This document shows, one piece after another, positions 9,901 to 18,200 of a stretch of 64,000 nucleotides of DNA; within the stretch, counting starts at the first letter, position 1; the number at the start of each line of letters is the position of its first letter. The notes beneath the pieces were generated by a model that saw nothing but the letters and a program-made list of their open reading frames with translations, had not been told where the DNA came from and did no database searches. Location: contig CBFHMJ010000010.1 in assembly GCA_965656875.1 (NCBI GenBank), positions 62,001 to 126,000 on the forward strand, given 5' to 3'. This DNA comes from CBFHMJ01 sp965656875. Lineage in GTDB: Bacteria > Pseudomonadota > Gammaproteobacteria > Enterobacterales > Alteromonadaceae. A program made the position numbers and the translations under genes.

Positions 9901-12230
9901 GCGTGAGTGAGTTGATTAGCTGCAACATAGTTATCCAGCAATTCTGGTTGTTTTGCGGTGCTGGCAGGAACGATATGTAGCTCTGCGCCCGCAGATAACG
10001 CAACAGAAATATCCCAGGTTGCCGCATCAAACGCAAACGAAGCAAACTGCAATGCTTTACTGCCTCGCTCGACACGTAACAACTCATTCGACGCCTGTAC
10101 CATGTTGGCAAAACCACCATGATGCAGTAACACACCTTTTGGTAAACCCGTTGAACCCGAGGTGTAAATCACATAAGCAAGATCTTCTTTGATCAAAGAC
10201 ACTACCGGGTTTTCAACGATATCATCACTGAATTCAAACGTATCAAGCGCGATTAGTTCAACCGAAGAGTCTGCCAGAAAATCGGCGTTAAAAGAGGATT
10301 GGGTCAGGATCACATTGACGGATGAATCCTTCACCATATGGGTTAAACGATCTTGCGGATAATCCGGGTCCATCGGCACATAAGCACAGCCAGCTTTTAA
10401 TACCGCTACAACTGCAATGACCATCTCCAGTGAACGTTCTGTGCAAATGCCCAGAATATTGCCCTGCTGATAACCGTCAGCCGCCATTAGCGTGTTAGCC
10501 AGTTGGTTCGCACGATTATTTAATTCGGCGTAGCTCAGTGTCTGACCGTTAAAGACAACAGCGGCTGCATCCGGCTGCTGTTTTGCCTGCATTTCGATCT
10601 GATGATGAATAAACGCCTGCTCACCAACACCCGGTAAATCCGTGTCGTTGTAGTCACCAACCAACTTTTGATTGACTGCATCACGAATTAAGTTCAATTC
10701 AGTAATAGGCGTATCCGGGTTCGTTACAATGCTTTCCAGCAAGGCTACATAGCCATTGGCTAAGCCCGAAATTGTGTGTTCTTCAAATAAATCACTGCAA
10801 TATTCCCAGGTGATCAACATGCGGCCTTTGTCTTCCGCCATGACCATCGTTAAATCAAACTTTGTAGTTTCAATTTCCTGGTTATATTGAGACAAGGTCA
10901 GATCAGGTAAAGACAACGACGCTTCTTCGTTGTTTTGTAAAGTAAACATGATCTGGAATAGCGGACTATGACTCAGGCTTCGGCCCGGATTCAGTTCTTC
11001 CACCAACATTTCGAATGGTACGTGCTGATGCTCAAAACTGGACAGAATTGGCTCTTTGTTAGTTTGCAGCAACTGGGTAAACGTTGGCACGTTGCCATCG
11101 CTGTCCGTCAACGTTGTACGTAATACCAGAGTATTAATGAAGAAACCAATCAGGTCTTCTACCTGGTGATGACTACGACCCGCGATTGGCGTACCCATCA
11201 CAATATCCTGTTCACGACTGTAACGGCCAATCAATACCGCGAAAGCTGTTTGTAACAACATGAACAAGGTGACATCTTGCTGTTTACAGAAGGCATTCAG
11301 TTTTTCAGTCAGTTCAACGGTCGTATTGCATTTGTAATCGCCGCCATTGAATTGCTGTACTTTTGGACGAGGTTTATCCAGCGGTAAATTGTGAACCAGT
11401 GGCGCACCAGATAAGCGATCACGCCAGAAGTTCAGTTGTTTCTCCAGGTTATCACCACTCAACCAGCTACGTTGCCAGTGTGCAAAATCCACATATTGAA
11501 TTGGTAATGGCGGCAATGGATTCGCCTGCCCCTGACTGTAAGCAGTATAAAGCGCAGCAATCTCTTTGATTAATACGCCCATTGACCAACCGTCAGAAGC
11601 AATATGATGCATGTTAAATAACACCACATATTGCTGTTCTGCCAGCTTGATTATCTGTGAACGCAGTAAAACATCGTTCGCCAGATCAAAAGGTGTTGCC
11701 GCATCTTCCAACACTAACTGATGGATCGAAGCTTGTTGCTGTTGTGCATTTAACGACGTTAAATCACGTTCACGAACCGGCAATTTAAAGCTGTCGTGAA
11801 TGTTCTGACGCACAGAGCCTTCAAAGGTTTCATACGTTGAACGCAATACGGCATGACGTTCAATAATGGTTTCAATCGCACGCTTGAACGCATCGACTTT
11901 CAAATGGCCGTTCAGCTCCAAAGCACCCGGCATATTGTACTGGCCTTTACCGCCATCGAGTTGCTCAATGAACCATAAACGCTGCTGGGCATAACTCAAC
12001 TGAAGTGGCTGATTACGATCAACAACCGGGATCGTATTCTCGGCTGCATCACCTGCACCCTGTTGTTTTTTCAATAAAGCAATGAGTTGTTCTTTTTGCT
12101 CCTTCAGGTGTTTCAGTAAATCCGGGGTAATCGCACTTTTATCACCGGTGATTTTAAGTTGCCCCTTTTCATCCAGTTGCAACTTAATTTTCTTGCTTAA
12201 ACAGTGCTTTAATAATTTTAGTGCATTCAT
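1..12230 (-). CDS. NRPS-D: TubC-docking, at least 4-module nonribosomal peptide synthetase (3' end outside window)
   Basis: Last NRPS of the operon. It starts at ATG 12230-12228, which overlaps the upstream stop as ATGA, so translation is probably coupled. I translated the minus strand by hand at the start and at three adenylation (A) domains; all are in one frame, so no net frameshift is seen over about 4076 codons. Residues 1-55 form a TubC_N-type docking domain beginning MNALKLLKHC. Four C-A-T modules follow without epimerase: MHHIxSDGWS motifs lie near 11600, 8420, 5185 and 1955, and carrier LGGHSLxx-type sites near 9000, 5755 and 2535. The fourth A domain runs off the left edge. Pocket codes: A1 DAWMTGAVCK (aromatic-like, weak call); A2 IRFIYSLSDK (atypical, resembles beta-alanine codes); A3 DILQLGMIWK (Gly, canonical DILQLGLIWK); A4 read as Gly from its near-identity to A3. 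No thioesterase appears, so chain release is encoded further left. Confidence 0.95.
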   Translation of the reverse strand, partial: MNALKLLKHCLSKKIKLQLDEKGQLKITGDKSAITPDLLKHLKEQKEQLIALLKKQQGAGDAAENTIPVVDRNQPLQLSYAQQRLWFIEQLDGGKGQYNMPGALELNGHLKVDAFKRAIETIIERHAVLRSTYETFEGSVRQNIHDSFKLPVRERDLTSLNAQQQQASIHQLVLEDAATPFDLANDVLLRSQIIKLAEQQYVVLFNMHHIASDGWSMGVLIKEIAALYTAYSQGQANPLPPLPIQYVDFAHWQRSWLSGDNLEKQLNFWRDRLSGAPLVHNLPLDKPRPKVQQFNGGDYKCNTTVELTEKLNAFCKQQDVTLFMLLQTAFAVLIGRYSREQDIVMGTPIAGRSHHQVEDLIGFFINTLVLRTTLTDSDGNVPTFTQLLQTNKEPILSSFEHQHVPFEMLVEELNPGRSLSHSPLFQIMFTLQNNEEASLSLPDLTLSQYNQEIETTKFDLTMVMAEDKGRMLITWEYCSDLFEEHTISGLANGYVALLESIVTNPDTPITELNLIRDAVNQKLVGDYNDTDLPGVGEQAFIHHQIEMQAKQQPDAAAVVFNGQTLSYAELNNRANQLANTLMAADGYQQGNILGICTERSLEMVIAVVAVLKAGCAYVPMDPDYPQDRLTHMVKDSSVNVILTQSSFNADFLADSSVELIALDTFEFSDDIVENPVVSLIKEDLAYVIYTSGSTGLPKGVLLHHGGFANMVQASNELLRVERGSKALQFASFAFDAATWDISVALSAGAELHIVPASTAKQPELLDNYVAANQLTHAMLTPALLPYLTVDKWQSVTTLTVGGDACSKEQADMWAKGRRFLNAYGPSECTVCACIGQYQSGYPWLHMGKPLSGYQLVIVDDNGHLVPEGAIGELCISGISVGHGYLNRPEQTADAFTANPFSDKAGYQTLYKTGDLVRWLPDGNLHFMGRKDTQVKIRGFRIELGEIESQLAKHDAIESVAVIIHHDEQSGQPKIVAWFTTKEAVTTETLRDYLATSLPDYMMPSAFMPLDSLPVTVNGKIDLKALQAMEPSFIDEAYVAPEGETETTLAAIFAELLNLPVERIGREANFFALGGHSLLAVKLISKIRDEWSVEIQLRDLFNHADLNELAIAIEQAESMMMPDIERFDRDSDKALPLSFGQQRLWFIDKLEGGSAHYNMPAAFNLQGSLKVDAFKQAVAEILNRHEVLRGRYVTSDSDGEALLVIEPDVELPVNDIDLTHVSTAQQQVEVAAKIEADIATPFDLTNAPLLRINLIKLADDHHVVLFNMHHIVSDGWSMGVMISEFNRLYAAFAAGEANPLVPLEIQYLDFAGWQRDWLQGDVLDAQLNYWKEQLKGIPSVHNLPLDHVRPEIQQTRGGTVSATFSLELSKKMQRLCSLQDITPFMLIETAFATLVARYSNETDIVVGSPNAGRHHQATESLIGLFVDTLVLRNDLSDNPTFSHLLQQNKQMILDAYANQHVPFEMLVDALNPGRQLSFQPLTQLMVNYFESTEQEPVALPDLTLTPFGDDNEHLAKTDMTLYVSKDEHQQFVFNWVYSAALFDQYTIENMAAGFEQFLTQVVENPALPVNQYAFASLEQQQQLLKTYQPDVAHYPETFIHHVVDGFRDSMPDQIALSVTTEDGQQTMTYGELADKSDELAMWLIANGVQNADLVGIYTERGINLIVGIMAIIKAGAGYVALAPDFPASRIEQMIEDATPRLTLADAHLQQAANLDYPMVSLDDALVQAQGMADNGVNFPEVAPDQTAHIIYTSGSTGRPKGVMGTHRSLMARVYWMHDVFPYTDDEVCCHITSVSFIRAVFELFTPLAAGKRIEIIDKALVLAGETLIDLVVDNGITRLISAPSLARTLVSLPSGHKLAQLKYWYISGEALKTHLADSINQVLPTTQVVNLYGSTEVTSDVSFYLFDKDNQPDAADVPIGVPTTNTSLLILDEQQCVVPDGMPGEIVVAGKHVSKGYLARPDLTEKVFVAHQLGAEFGEKLYRTGDRGRRLEDGGIEYLGRLDDQIKIRGFRIEPGEIESRLLDMDAVKDTRVLVKSPNGSKDNLVLVAYVIPTDTSIVADETASQSFINLCKQVLTAALPEYMVPGFFLLLDKFPQRGNGKVNRAELPEPDFNITGSNYVAPRNDIESAVAAIWRELLQLDEGHPGIHDNFFQIGGHSLMAMRLMAAIRQELNVDVDLRALFSNPTVAQLAELVESKDKQASLPALTAVERHDAMPLSYQQQRLWFLDQFEGGSAQYNIPGAFRLIGTLNEEAFNAALRAVIERHEVLRTNYVQLDEVASLVIRESFTTPVSHVDLSELSETQQQAKLKQLISDDVTTSFSLTDDVMVRATLIKLADNETAVLFNMHHIASDGWSLGVFMSDFIQAYDALAQGQTPAFAPLTIQYADYANWQRNWLQGDELAQQTNYWQQALAGIPQVHSLPLDFKRPAVQQFVGKRLVSTLNKDQSQALAELCQQQDVTLFMLLQSVFSVLLSRYSREADIVMGSPIAGREHQAVEPLIGFFVNTLVLRSDLAENPTFAELLTANKDMILSAYNHQHVPFETLVETLNPVRSVAHSPLFQIMFVLQNSVAQGMANPNAEPQGLGDLSVESLSFHGETEQAIKFDLELHVSENAQDADTGLELHWNFNTSLFDVKTIERFADGFSTLVDSICESLETRVEDLNITSPAARHQLIQQWNQTDTDYAADLCIHQLIEAQAAQTPDKTAVVFENTRLSYQELNERANVLAHRLIEQGVGPDQFVGLCTERSAEMLIGALAIFKAGGAYLPLDPGYPAERLAYYLEDSAAQLVLTKGDVQDALADVKDSDTLRFIALDSVDFTTSENRHNPEVAGLSSANLAYVIYTSGSTGKPKGVCIEQRALHNFLVAMQQQPGMTSDEKFLAVTSIGFDISKLELYLPLLIGAELHIAAKDTTLDGALLADYLTTHEIDVMQATPSTWQMLLIQDDWAAKAGFKVLCGGEAMTPELARSMLARLAPANGELWNMYGPTETTIWSSVKQITDDNVLVGPPIANTQFYVLDQQARLLAPGCPGELCIGGDGLARGYNNRADLTAEQFIPDPFMSEKASGRIYKTGDLVRWTVAGELEFLGRIDHQVKVRGFRIELGEIEAQLSLIDGVNSCAVLVMDVQEGMEKQLVAFVASDDLNEDSIEAVKAQLAKSLPEFMVPGLYVFMDKMPLTPNGKTDRKALILPSSFAVEQNTYVAPATELQQQLCDIWQTLLHVEQIGIHDNFFNLGGHSLLAQRLVGQIRQQLGLELPLKALFEQPTVAQLADVLTSTATAALPAITVANRDQRLPLSFAQQRLFFIDQFEGGSALYNIFGAIRLVGSLDHDALEQAFTAIADQHEVLRTTFAADDDGPYQVIHSSMAVPVNFFDLRGESADQQQVRVEALSQDDAGQTFNLRKDAMLRGQVIQLADNEHVVTFNMHHIASDGWSLGVFMSDFITAYQAISQQQAIPFDRLPVQYADFAAWQRNWLEGEALDAQIDYWREALAGIPQVHSIPLDHKRPATQTFVGKRLLTALTPKQATQLHDLCQRHDVTLFMLLQTAFSVLLSRYSRETDIVMGSPIAGRKLPEVEGLIGLFVNTLVLRSDLDDNPAFDQLLAANKSMILSAYNNQDVPFENLVEALNPMRSVSHSPLFQVMFILQNSAAQAFEQQQAVELGDLTVAPMQVDEDAEKGIKFDLELHVVEEADKLELQWHYNTSLFETATIQRMADSFDTLINSIIDNTQTTVNDLNLTSETAKSQLITQWNQTDVDYQAELSVHQLIEAQAAQTPDKTAVVFEDTRLSYQELNERANVLAHRLIEQGVGPDQFVGLCTERSVEMLVGALAIFKAGGAYLPLDPGYPAERLAYYLEDSAARLVLTKGDVQDALADVKDSDTLRFIALDSVDFTTSENRHNPEVAGLSSANLAYVIYTSGSTGKPKGVCIEQRALHNFLVAMQQQPGMTPEETFLAVTSIGFDISKLELYLPLLIGAELHIATKDTTLDGALLADYLTTHEIDVMQATPSTWQMLLIQDDWAAKAGFKVLCGGEAMTPELARSMLARLAPANGELWNMYGPTETTIWSSVKQITDDNVLV
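3214..4161. repeat. Near-identical A-domain repeat, copy 2 (NRPS-D module 3)
   Basis: Partner of the segment at 1-948. Pocket residues read from this copy: FDISKLEL (D235, I236, L239), Q278, L299, G301, M322, I330, W331. These correspond to the glycine code. The condensation domains flanking the two copies are clearly more divergent, so the similarity is specific to the adenylation domain. Confidence 0.93.
5900..7460 (-). other. Atypical adenylation domain, NRPS-D module 2
   Basis: Hand translation gives intact core motifs (HIIYTSGSTGRPKGV, LYGSTEVT, LYRTGD, NGKVNR). However, the residue aligned with GrsA Asp235, which binds the alpha-amino group, is Ile (SFIRAVFELF). The derived code is IRFIYSLSDK. 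Beta-alanine codes (VDxVISxxDK) also lack Asp235 and share Ser301 and Asp331, so a beta- or other non-alpha-amino acid is the best guess. Arg at 236 is unlike the Asp seen in the beta-alanine group. Borders are approximate. Confidence 0.7.
12060..12230 (-). other. N-terminal TubC-like docking domain of NRPS-D
   Basis: The first ~55 residues follow the TubC_N pattern: a short helix (LLKHCLSKKI), a beta hairpin around KLQLDEKGQLKIT, then ITPDLLKHLKEQKEQLIALL. Known TubC-type domains bind short acidic C-terminal tails of the preceding synthetase. The preceding NRPS-B ends in an acidic tail finishing DEVSIVL, a plausible partner. Family assignment is by pattern recognition only. Confidence 0.75.
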
Positions 12231-15200
12231 AGAACGATACTCACTTCATCATCGCTGTTTCCTTCGTCCATGCCGTTATCGTCAACGGATGAATCGTCCA
12301 GCGAGGTGTTACTTTGTAAAACGTCGATAAGCTCAGCCTGGGCTTCAACTGTTTGATAGTTAAATATCTCTTTAACAGTGAGTTCCAGACCAAAACGATT
12401 TTTGAGTGCGGTAGTTAAGCGCATCACTAATAAAGAATTACCACCCAGCTCAAAGAAACTGGTGGTAGTACTGATTTGAGAAGATTCGACACCCAGCAAC
12501 TCATTCCAGAGTGAAACCAGCGCATGTTCAGTGTCATTTTGTGGAGCCTGATAAGGTTGGTCGCTGGCTAGATCTGCCAACGCATCTACCGCCAGACTAT
12601 GTAGATGATTTCTGTCTAATTTGCCGTTAGGCGTTAATGGCATAGTTGCCACCGGTAAAATAAGGTCCGGCAACATGTGAGGAGGCAGGCTTTCTGCCAA
12701 CACACGTTTCAATTCACTGGCATCCGGATTGTCACCTGTTACCGCAGCAACCAGTTTATCCATACCGGTTTGCGTTTTAACAACCAATGCAACCGTTTGA
12801 GCAACATTGGCAATGTTACAGATTTGCAGTTCGATCTCTTCCAGCTCAATGCGGAAACCTCGAATCTTAATCTGGTTATCTGCCCGACCGACAAACTGCA
12901 ATTCGCCCGTCGGAAGCCAACGCATCAAATCACCCGTTCTGTACAACCGTGTGGCCCGAGCATCCGTCGTGAAGGTATTCGGAATGAATGATTCAGCCGT
13001 CAGTTCTTCACGATTTAAATAACCACGTGCAATACTGGCGCCTCCAACCAACAATTCACCAACGGCTCCCATTGGCGACAACTGACCAGACTTATCAGTT
13101 AGATAACAAGCCAGTCCGGGAACCGTCATTCCAACCGGAATTTGCTGATAGTTTTCTGGTGTGAGTTCACATCCTGTTGCTAATACCGTTGTTTCAGTCG
13201 GGCCGTACAAGTGAATTAAGCGGTAGCCCTTTTCGTAATAGCGTTCCAGCCAGCGTCCAATTGCCGATGTATTGGCCTGTTCACCGCCAAACATGACTTG
13301 CGTTAATGCATCGAGTACCGCTGACTGTTCACCGACCAGGAGATTAAACAACTGAGTCGTCATAAACGCGGTATTAATGCCATAGCGCTCAATCAACGCA
13401 GGCCATAGCGACATATCGGTTGTTTGTTCATCGTTAACGATTAGTACCGTTTTGCCATGTGCCAAAGGCATCAGCAGATCGATGATCGAACCATCAAACA
13501 CAAAATTGGCCAGCGCAATGCTGCCTGTCATGGCGTCGATAGCTAACTGAGGGAAATTCAATAACAGGTTGCTGAAATGAGCATGTTCAATCGCAACCCC
13601 TTTTGGTAAGCCAGTTGTGCCCGAAGTGTAGATAACATAAGCCAGCGAATTCGGTGTAATCTCAGCATTCGGATCAGCCGAACTGCATGACTGAATCGCA
13701 ACGTCGTCGATGGCAAGCAATTGCACAGAACTCAGTTGTTCTTCGCTGTTTTGTAACGCAGCAAAAACCTGATTATTCAGTTGCGTATCACTCAGTAAAT
13801 GCGTCATTCCGCTATCGCTGATCATATGTGTCAATCTGGATGGCGGATAACCCGGTGAAAGTGGCACATAACCAGCACCAGCTTTAAGAATGGCAATCAT
13901 CGCAACCAACATATCAACCGAACGATTTAACGACACACCAACCGCAGTGTCAGGCTTCACTCCCTGATCAATCAGGTAGTTGGCCAGTTGACTGGTTTTT
14001 TGATCGAATTGCGACCAGTTCAGTGCATGCTCATCGCAAGCGACAGCAATGTGTTCAGCTCGTTGAGCAGCGTGTTGTCGAATACAATCAACTAACGTTG
14101 ACGTTGGTTTTTCATCAAGCAGATTACTGCCCTGAACCAACAATTGCTCATGTTCATCAACAGGTAATAAACTCGGTAAATCAATGCGTTGCTCGTTAGC
14201 CGTTAAACATTCAATCGCATTCGCAAAATACTGAGCGACCCGGTCTGCACGAATCGGTGAAATAGCTTCAACGCTGACGACTAAACCACGACGAGTTTCA
14301 TCAATCGAAGCCGTTAACGGATAGTTGGAACGCTCCTGGCTCCACAGAGGCGAAATCCCCTGACCTTCCATCATCACCTGCATTTTGTCAGCTTCAACGC
14401 TGCTCTGATTCAGTCGGCAATTGAGGATAGAACTGAACAATTCACCAGTGCCACCTTCGCCAATGAAACCAGCGCAGGATTGAGCAACCGATAATGGCAC
14501 CTGTTCAAAATCAACCAGCGAAGTCAGCGATTGATGGGTTGATGCCAGTAATTCAGCCACATTGAATGGTTGTGAGACATCGACGCGAACAGGCAACGTG
14601 TTGATACACAAACCAACCATGCGTTCAATGCCAGTAACAGGTTGCATTCGGCCCGACATCACCGTGCCAAATACAACGGTTGATTGATTGGCAGTACGCG
14701 ATACAACGAGTGACCACGCAGCATGTAACACGGCAGACACACCCACACGGTGACGCTGTGCCAGTTCATGAATGTGTTGTGTTACCACAGGCTCAAGTCG
14801 TAAATGATGGCGCGATAACTCACTGTCAGATGCCACTGACGCTTCAGTCATCGCATACGGGAAGCAACCTTCACTAAGTTCACCTAACTGTTTAGTAAAC
14901 CATTGTTTAGCTGCCGCCTTATCAGTATTCAGACTCGCTTCAATGTAATGACGATAAGGCGCTGAATCTGGTAATCGGTCACTCTGGCCTTTCAGCCAGT
15001 TGTCGATTTCCTGATTCATCACCTGCATTGAGAAATTGTCACCCTGCAAATGATGGTGATACAACACCGCAAAACGTTCACCGTCTACCGCTACAACATG
15101 CAACCGCATCATAGGTGCAGACGTTAAATTCAGTGCGACTGTTTCTGGCATGCCTCGATTGGCGAGCCATTCAGTAACAGGCACGTCAGACGGGAGCTCG

Positions 15201-18200
15201 TCTCGGGTAAAGGTTTCGCGGAAAACAGTCAATGTTGCCTGCTTACACACCACCTGAAGGGGCTGATCGACACCTTCAAGAATGATATGTGTGCGCAGAC
15301 TGTCGTGGCGAGAAATCACAAATTCCAGACCCGCGATAAAACGCTCAAGCGAAGCTTCTGATGCAAAAGAAAACGCCTGACGAATCAGATAAGGATCTTC
15401 ACCATCTGCTTTTAAGGCGTGATACAACATGCCTTCCTGAAGCGACGACAATGGATAGATAGCCTGAATATTGTCATCACCACCGACGACCTGGTCAGCG
15501 ATTAACTGGCGTGTTTCCGATGTGATTTCAGTAAAAGAATCTGACGTATCAGCAACATCAGTCATCGCGTCTATTTCTGTCAGACAAGACGCCATTGCGC
15601 CTAAGGTACTGTGCTGATAAAGCGCAGCTACTGTTGCTTCAAGCTGCTGTTCAGCCAGCAATGAACGTAAGCGAATCATCAATAACGAATGTCCGCCTAA
15701 CGCAAAGAAATCGTCATTAACACTAATTTTATCAGCGGCTAAACCAAACAACTCACTCCAGATCACTGCAAGCGTTTTTTCTTCCGCGCTTGCTGGCGCT
15801 ACAAACGCTGTCTGCGGTTGAGATGCCGCCAGACATTCAGCCGCGTCAGGCAACTGACGTTTATCTACTTTACCGTTTGCCGTCAGCGGTAGTTTTGGTA
15901 AGACCATAAAGCCAGCCGGGATCATCCAGTCTGGCAATGATTGCGCTAACGCCGCTTTTACATTAGCTATCAGCACAGTATTTTCAGAAGAGGAATCTGC
16001 GTCGGCAACTAACCAGGCAACCAGTTGTTTATGAGAACGACTTTCCGCTGGCTGATAAACCGTTACAACACAATCAGCCACCTGTTCACAGGCGGTGATA
16101 CGTGCAGCAATTTCATCCGGTTCAACCCGGAAGCCACGAATTTTTACCTGATTATCAATACGACCCAGGAAGACTAATTGTCCATCAGCGCCAACTTTGA
16201 CTTTATCACCCGTGCGATAAAAACGGCTTGTGACCGTGCTGGTTGGATCAGCATCCGACATGGCAGATAAATCACGACGAATAAACGCTGCTTCGGTCAG
16301 ATCCGGACGGTTAAAATAGCCAGGAGCAACGCTTTGCCCACTCAGGCAAAGTTCACCGGCCAACCCTGGCGGAACAGGCTGTTGATGTTCATCCAACACC
16401 AACGCGGTTAAACCAGCAATAGCCTGACCAACTGGCACGGCTTCACCGTTGAAATTACTGGCATCAAATGCCGTTGCAATCACAGTAGTTTCAGTCGGAC
16501 CATACGTATTAAACACGCGAATCGTTGACTGACGGTCAGCCGCTTGCCAGTCACGTAACATATTCACCGACATTGCTTCACCGCCCGTAATCACGGTTTT
16601 AAGCGATGTTGTTTCCAGCTGCGTCGCTAACTGACCGTCCTGACATAACTGATGCCAGTACGCTGTCGGTAAGCTCACCAGACTTATCTGATAGTCCTCA
16701 ATGAACTGCCAGAATTGCTGATTATCCGGAACAGCGTCAATCAGCGTCTTCTCTGCCGATTTCAGGATCAGGCTACCGCCTGCCAGCAAGGATAACGTCA
16801 GTTCTTCAATGAAAATATCAAACGCCATAGACGAGAACTGCATAACACGATGAGCAGTACTGTCTTTTGACTGATACAAGTCCAGTGCAGCTTCCCGATA
16901 GGCTAACCAGTTGGCATGACTGATCATCACGCCTTTTGGCTTGCCGGTCGATCCAGAGGTATAAATGATATAAGCAACATGATCCGGCGTAATACCCGTC
17001 TCAATACACTCAGTTGGCAGGTTAACCAGCTCATCAGCGACAGTATCGAGATTTAAAACCGGTGCTTCACCCGTAATCGCTGTCACATCGGACTCAACAG
17101 ACTGGTCCGTTAATACCAGTACAGCAGCTGAATCTTGTAACAAATGCTGCTTGCGAGTTTGTGGATAAGCCGGGTCAACAGGCACAAATGCAGCCCCTGC
17201 TTTTAATGTTGCCAGAATAGCAATAACCGCATCATCAGAAGGCTGCATACAAATTGCGATGCGTTCACCGCTCAGTGTTCTGCCGTGACGAGCGATCAAT
17301 AAATTAGCCAGCTGGCCAGCTTTATGATTTAACGCCGTCCAGTTCCAACGCTGTTTACCGTGTAATGCAATGGCTTCCGGTTGTTGCTGAGCCTGACGAT
17401 GAAACACCTCAACGATTGAAGAGTATTCCGTAGTCAGTGCAGTGCCAGCTTCTGTCGAAACAAGCTGTTCCAACGTTTCTGTCATTTGGCTGTCAGACAG
17501 CAAAGACACCGACGCAAGCGACTGTTTTGCAAATGTAATCTCATTTGTCATGAGCTGTTGCAGCCAGACCTCGAAGCCGCTGGCCAGGGCCTGAATGGTT
17601 TGCTCACTGAACAAACTGGTCGCATATTCCCATTCACCGCTAAGAACATCATCAGCCTGCTCAGCAATTGTCAGTGTTAAGTCAAATTTGCTGCTGGCAT
17701 GACTGGCTTCCCGTGGCGTTAATGTCACATCATCCAGCGACAGTCCGTTAAACTGGCTCGCCTGATAATCGAACATCAATTGAAAGACCGGCGAATAACT
17801 CATGTCACGCGCAGGATTAACGGCTTCAACGATTTGATCAAACGGCAATGTTTGATGCTTAAGGCTTTCTAAAATCTGCTTACGGTTACGCTGTAATAAA
17901 CTGGCAAACGGTTGTGATAAATCACAGGTTGTTACCAGCGGTAACGTATTAACAAAATAACCAATCAGATCATTCACGGATGCATGTTGACGAGCCGCAA
18001 CAGGTGCGCCAATCACCATTGTTAATGGTTGTTCGCTGTCGTCCTTTTCGCTGACCCGACTCAGATAAGCCGCAAATGCGGTTTCCAGCAACATGAATGG
18101 TGTAACCTGTTCGCGCTGGCAAACAGCCTGAATCGCTGCACTCAATGTAGGCGAAAAGGCTGTGGTGATTGATGCGCCGTCATGACTGGCTTTTTCAGGA

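Noticed and set aside
1..12230. Frameshift or pseudogene in NRPS-D
   Set aside because: Hand translation at the start and at A1, A2 and A3 stays in the same frame (codon positions congruent modulo 3), and A4 is offset from A3 by a multiple of three.
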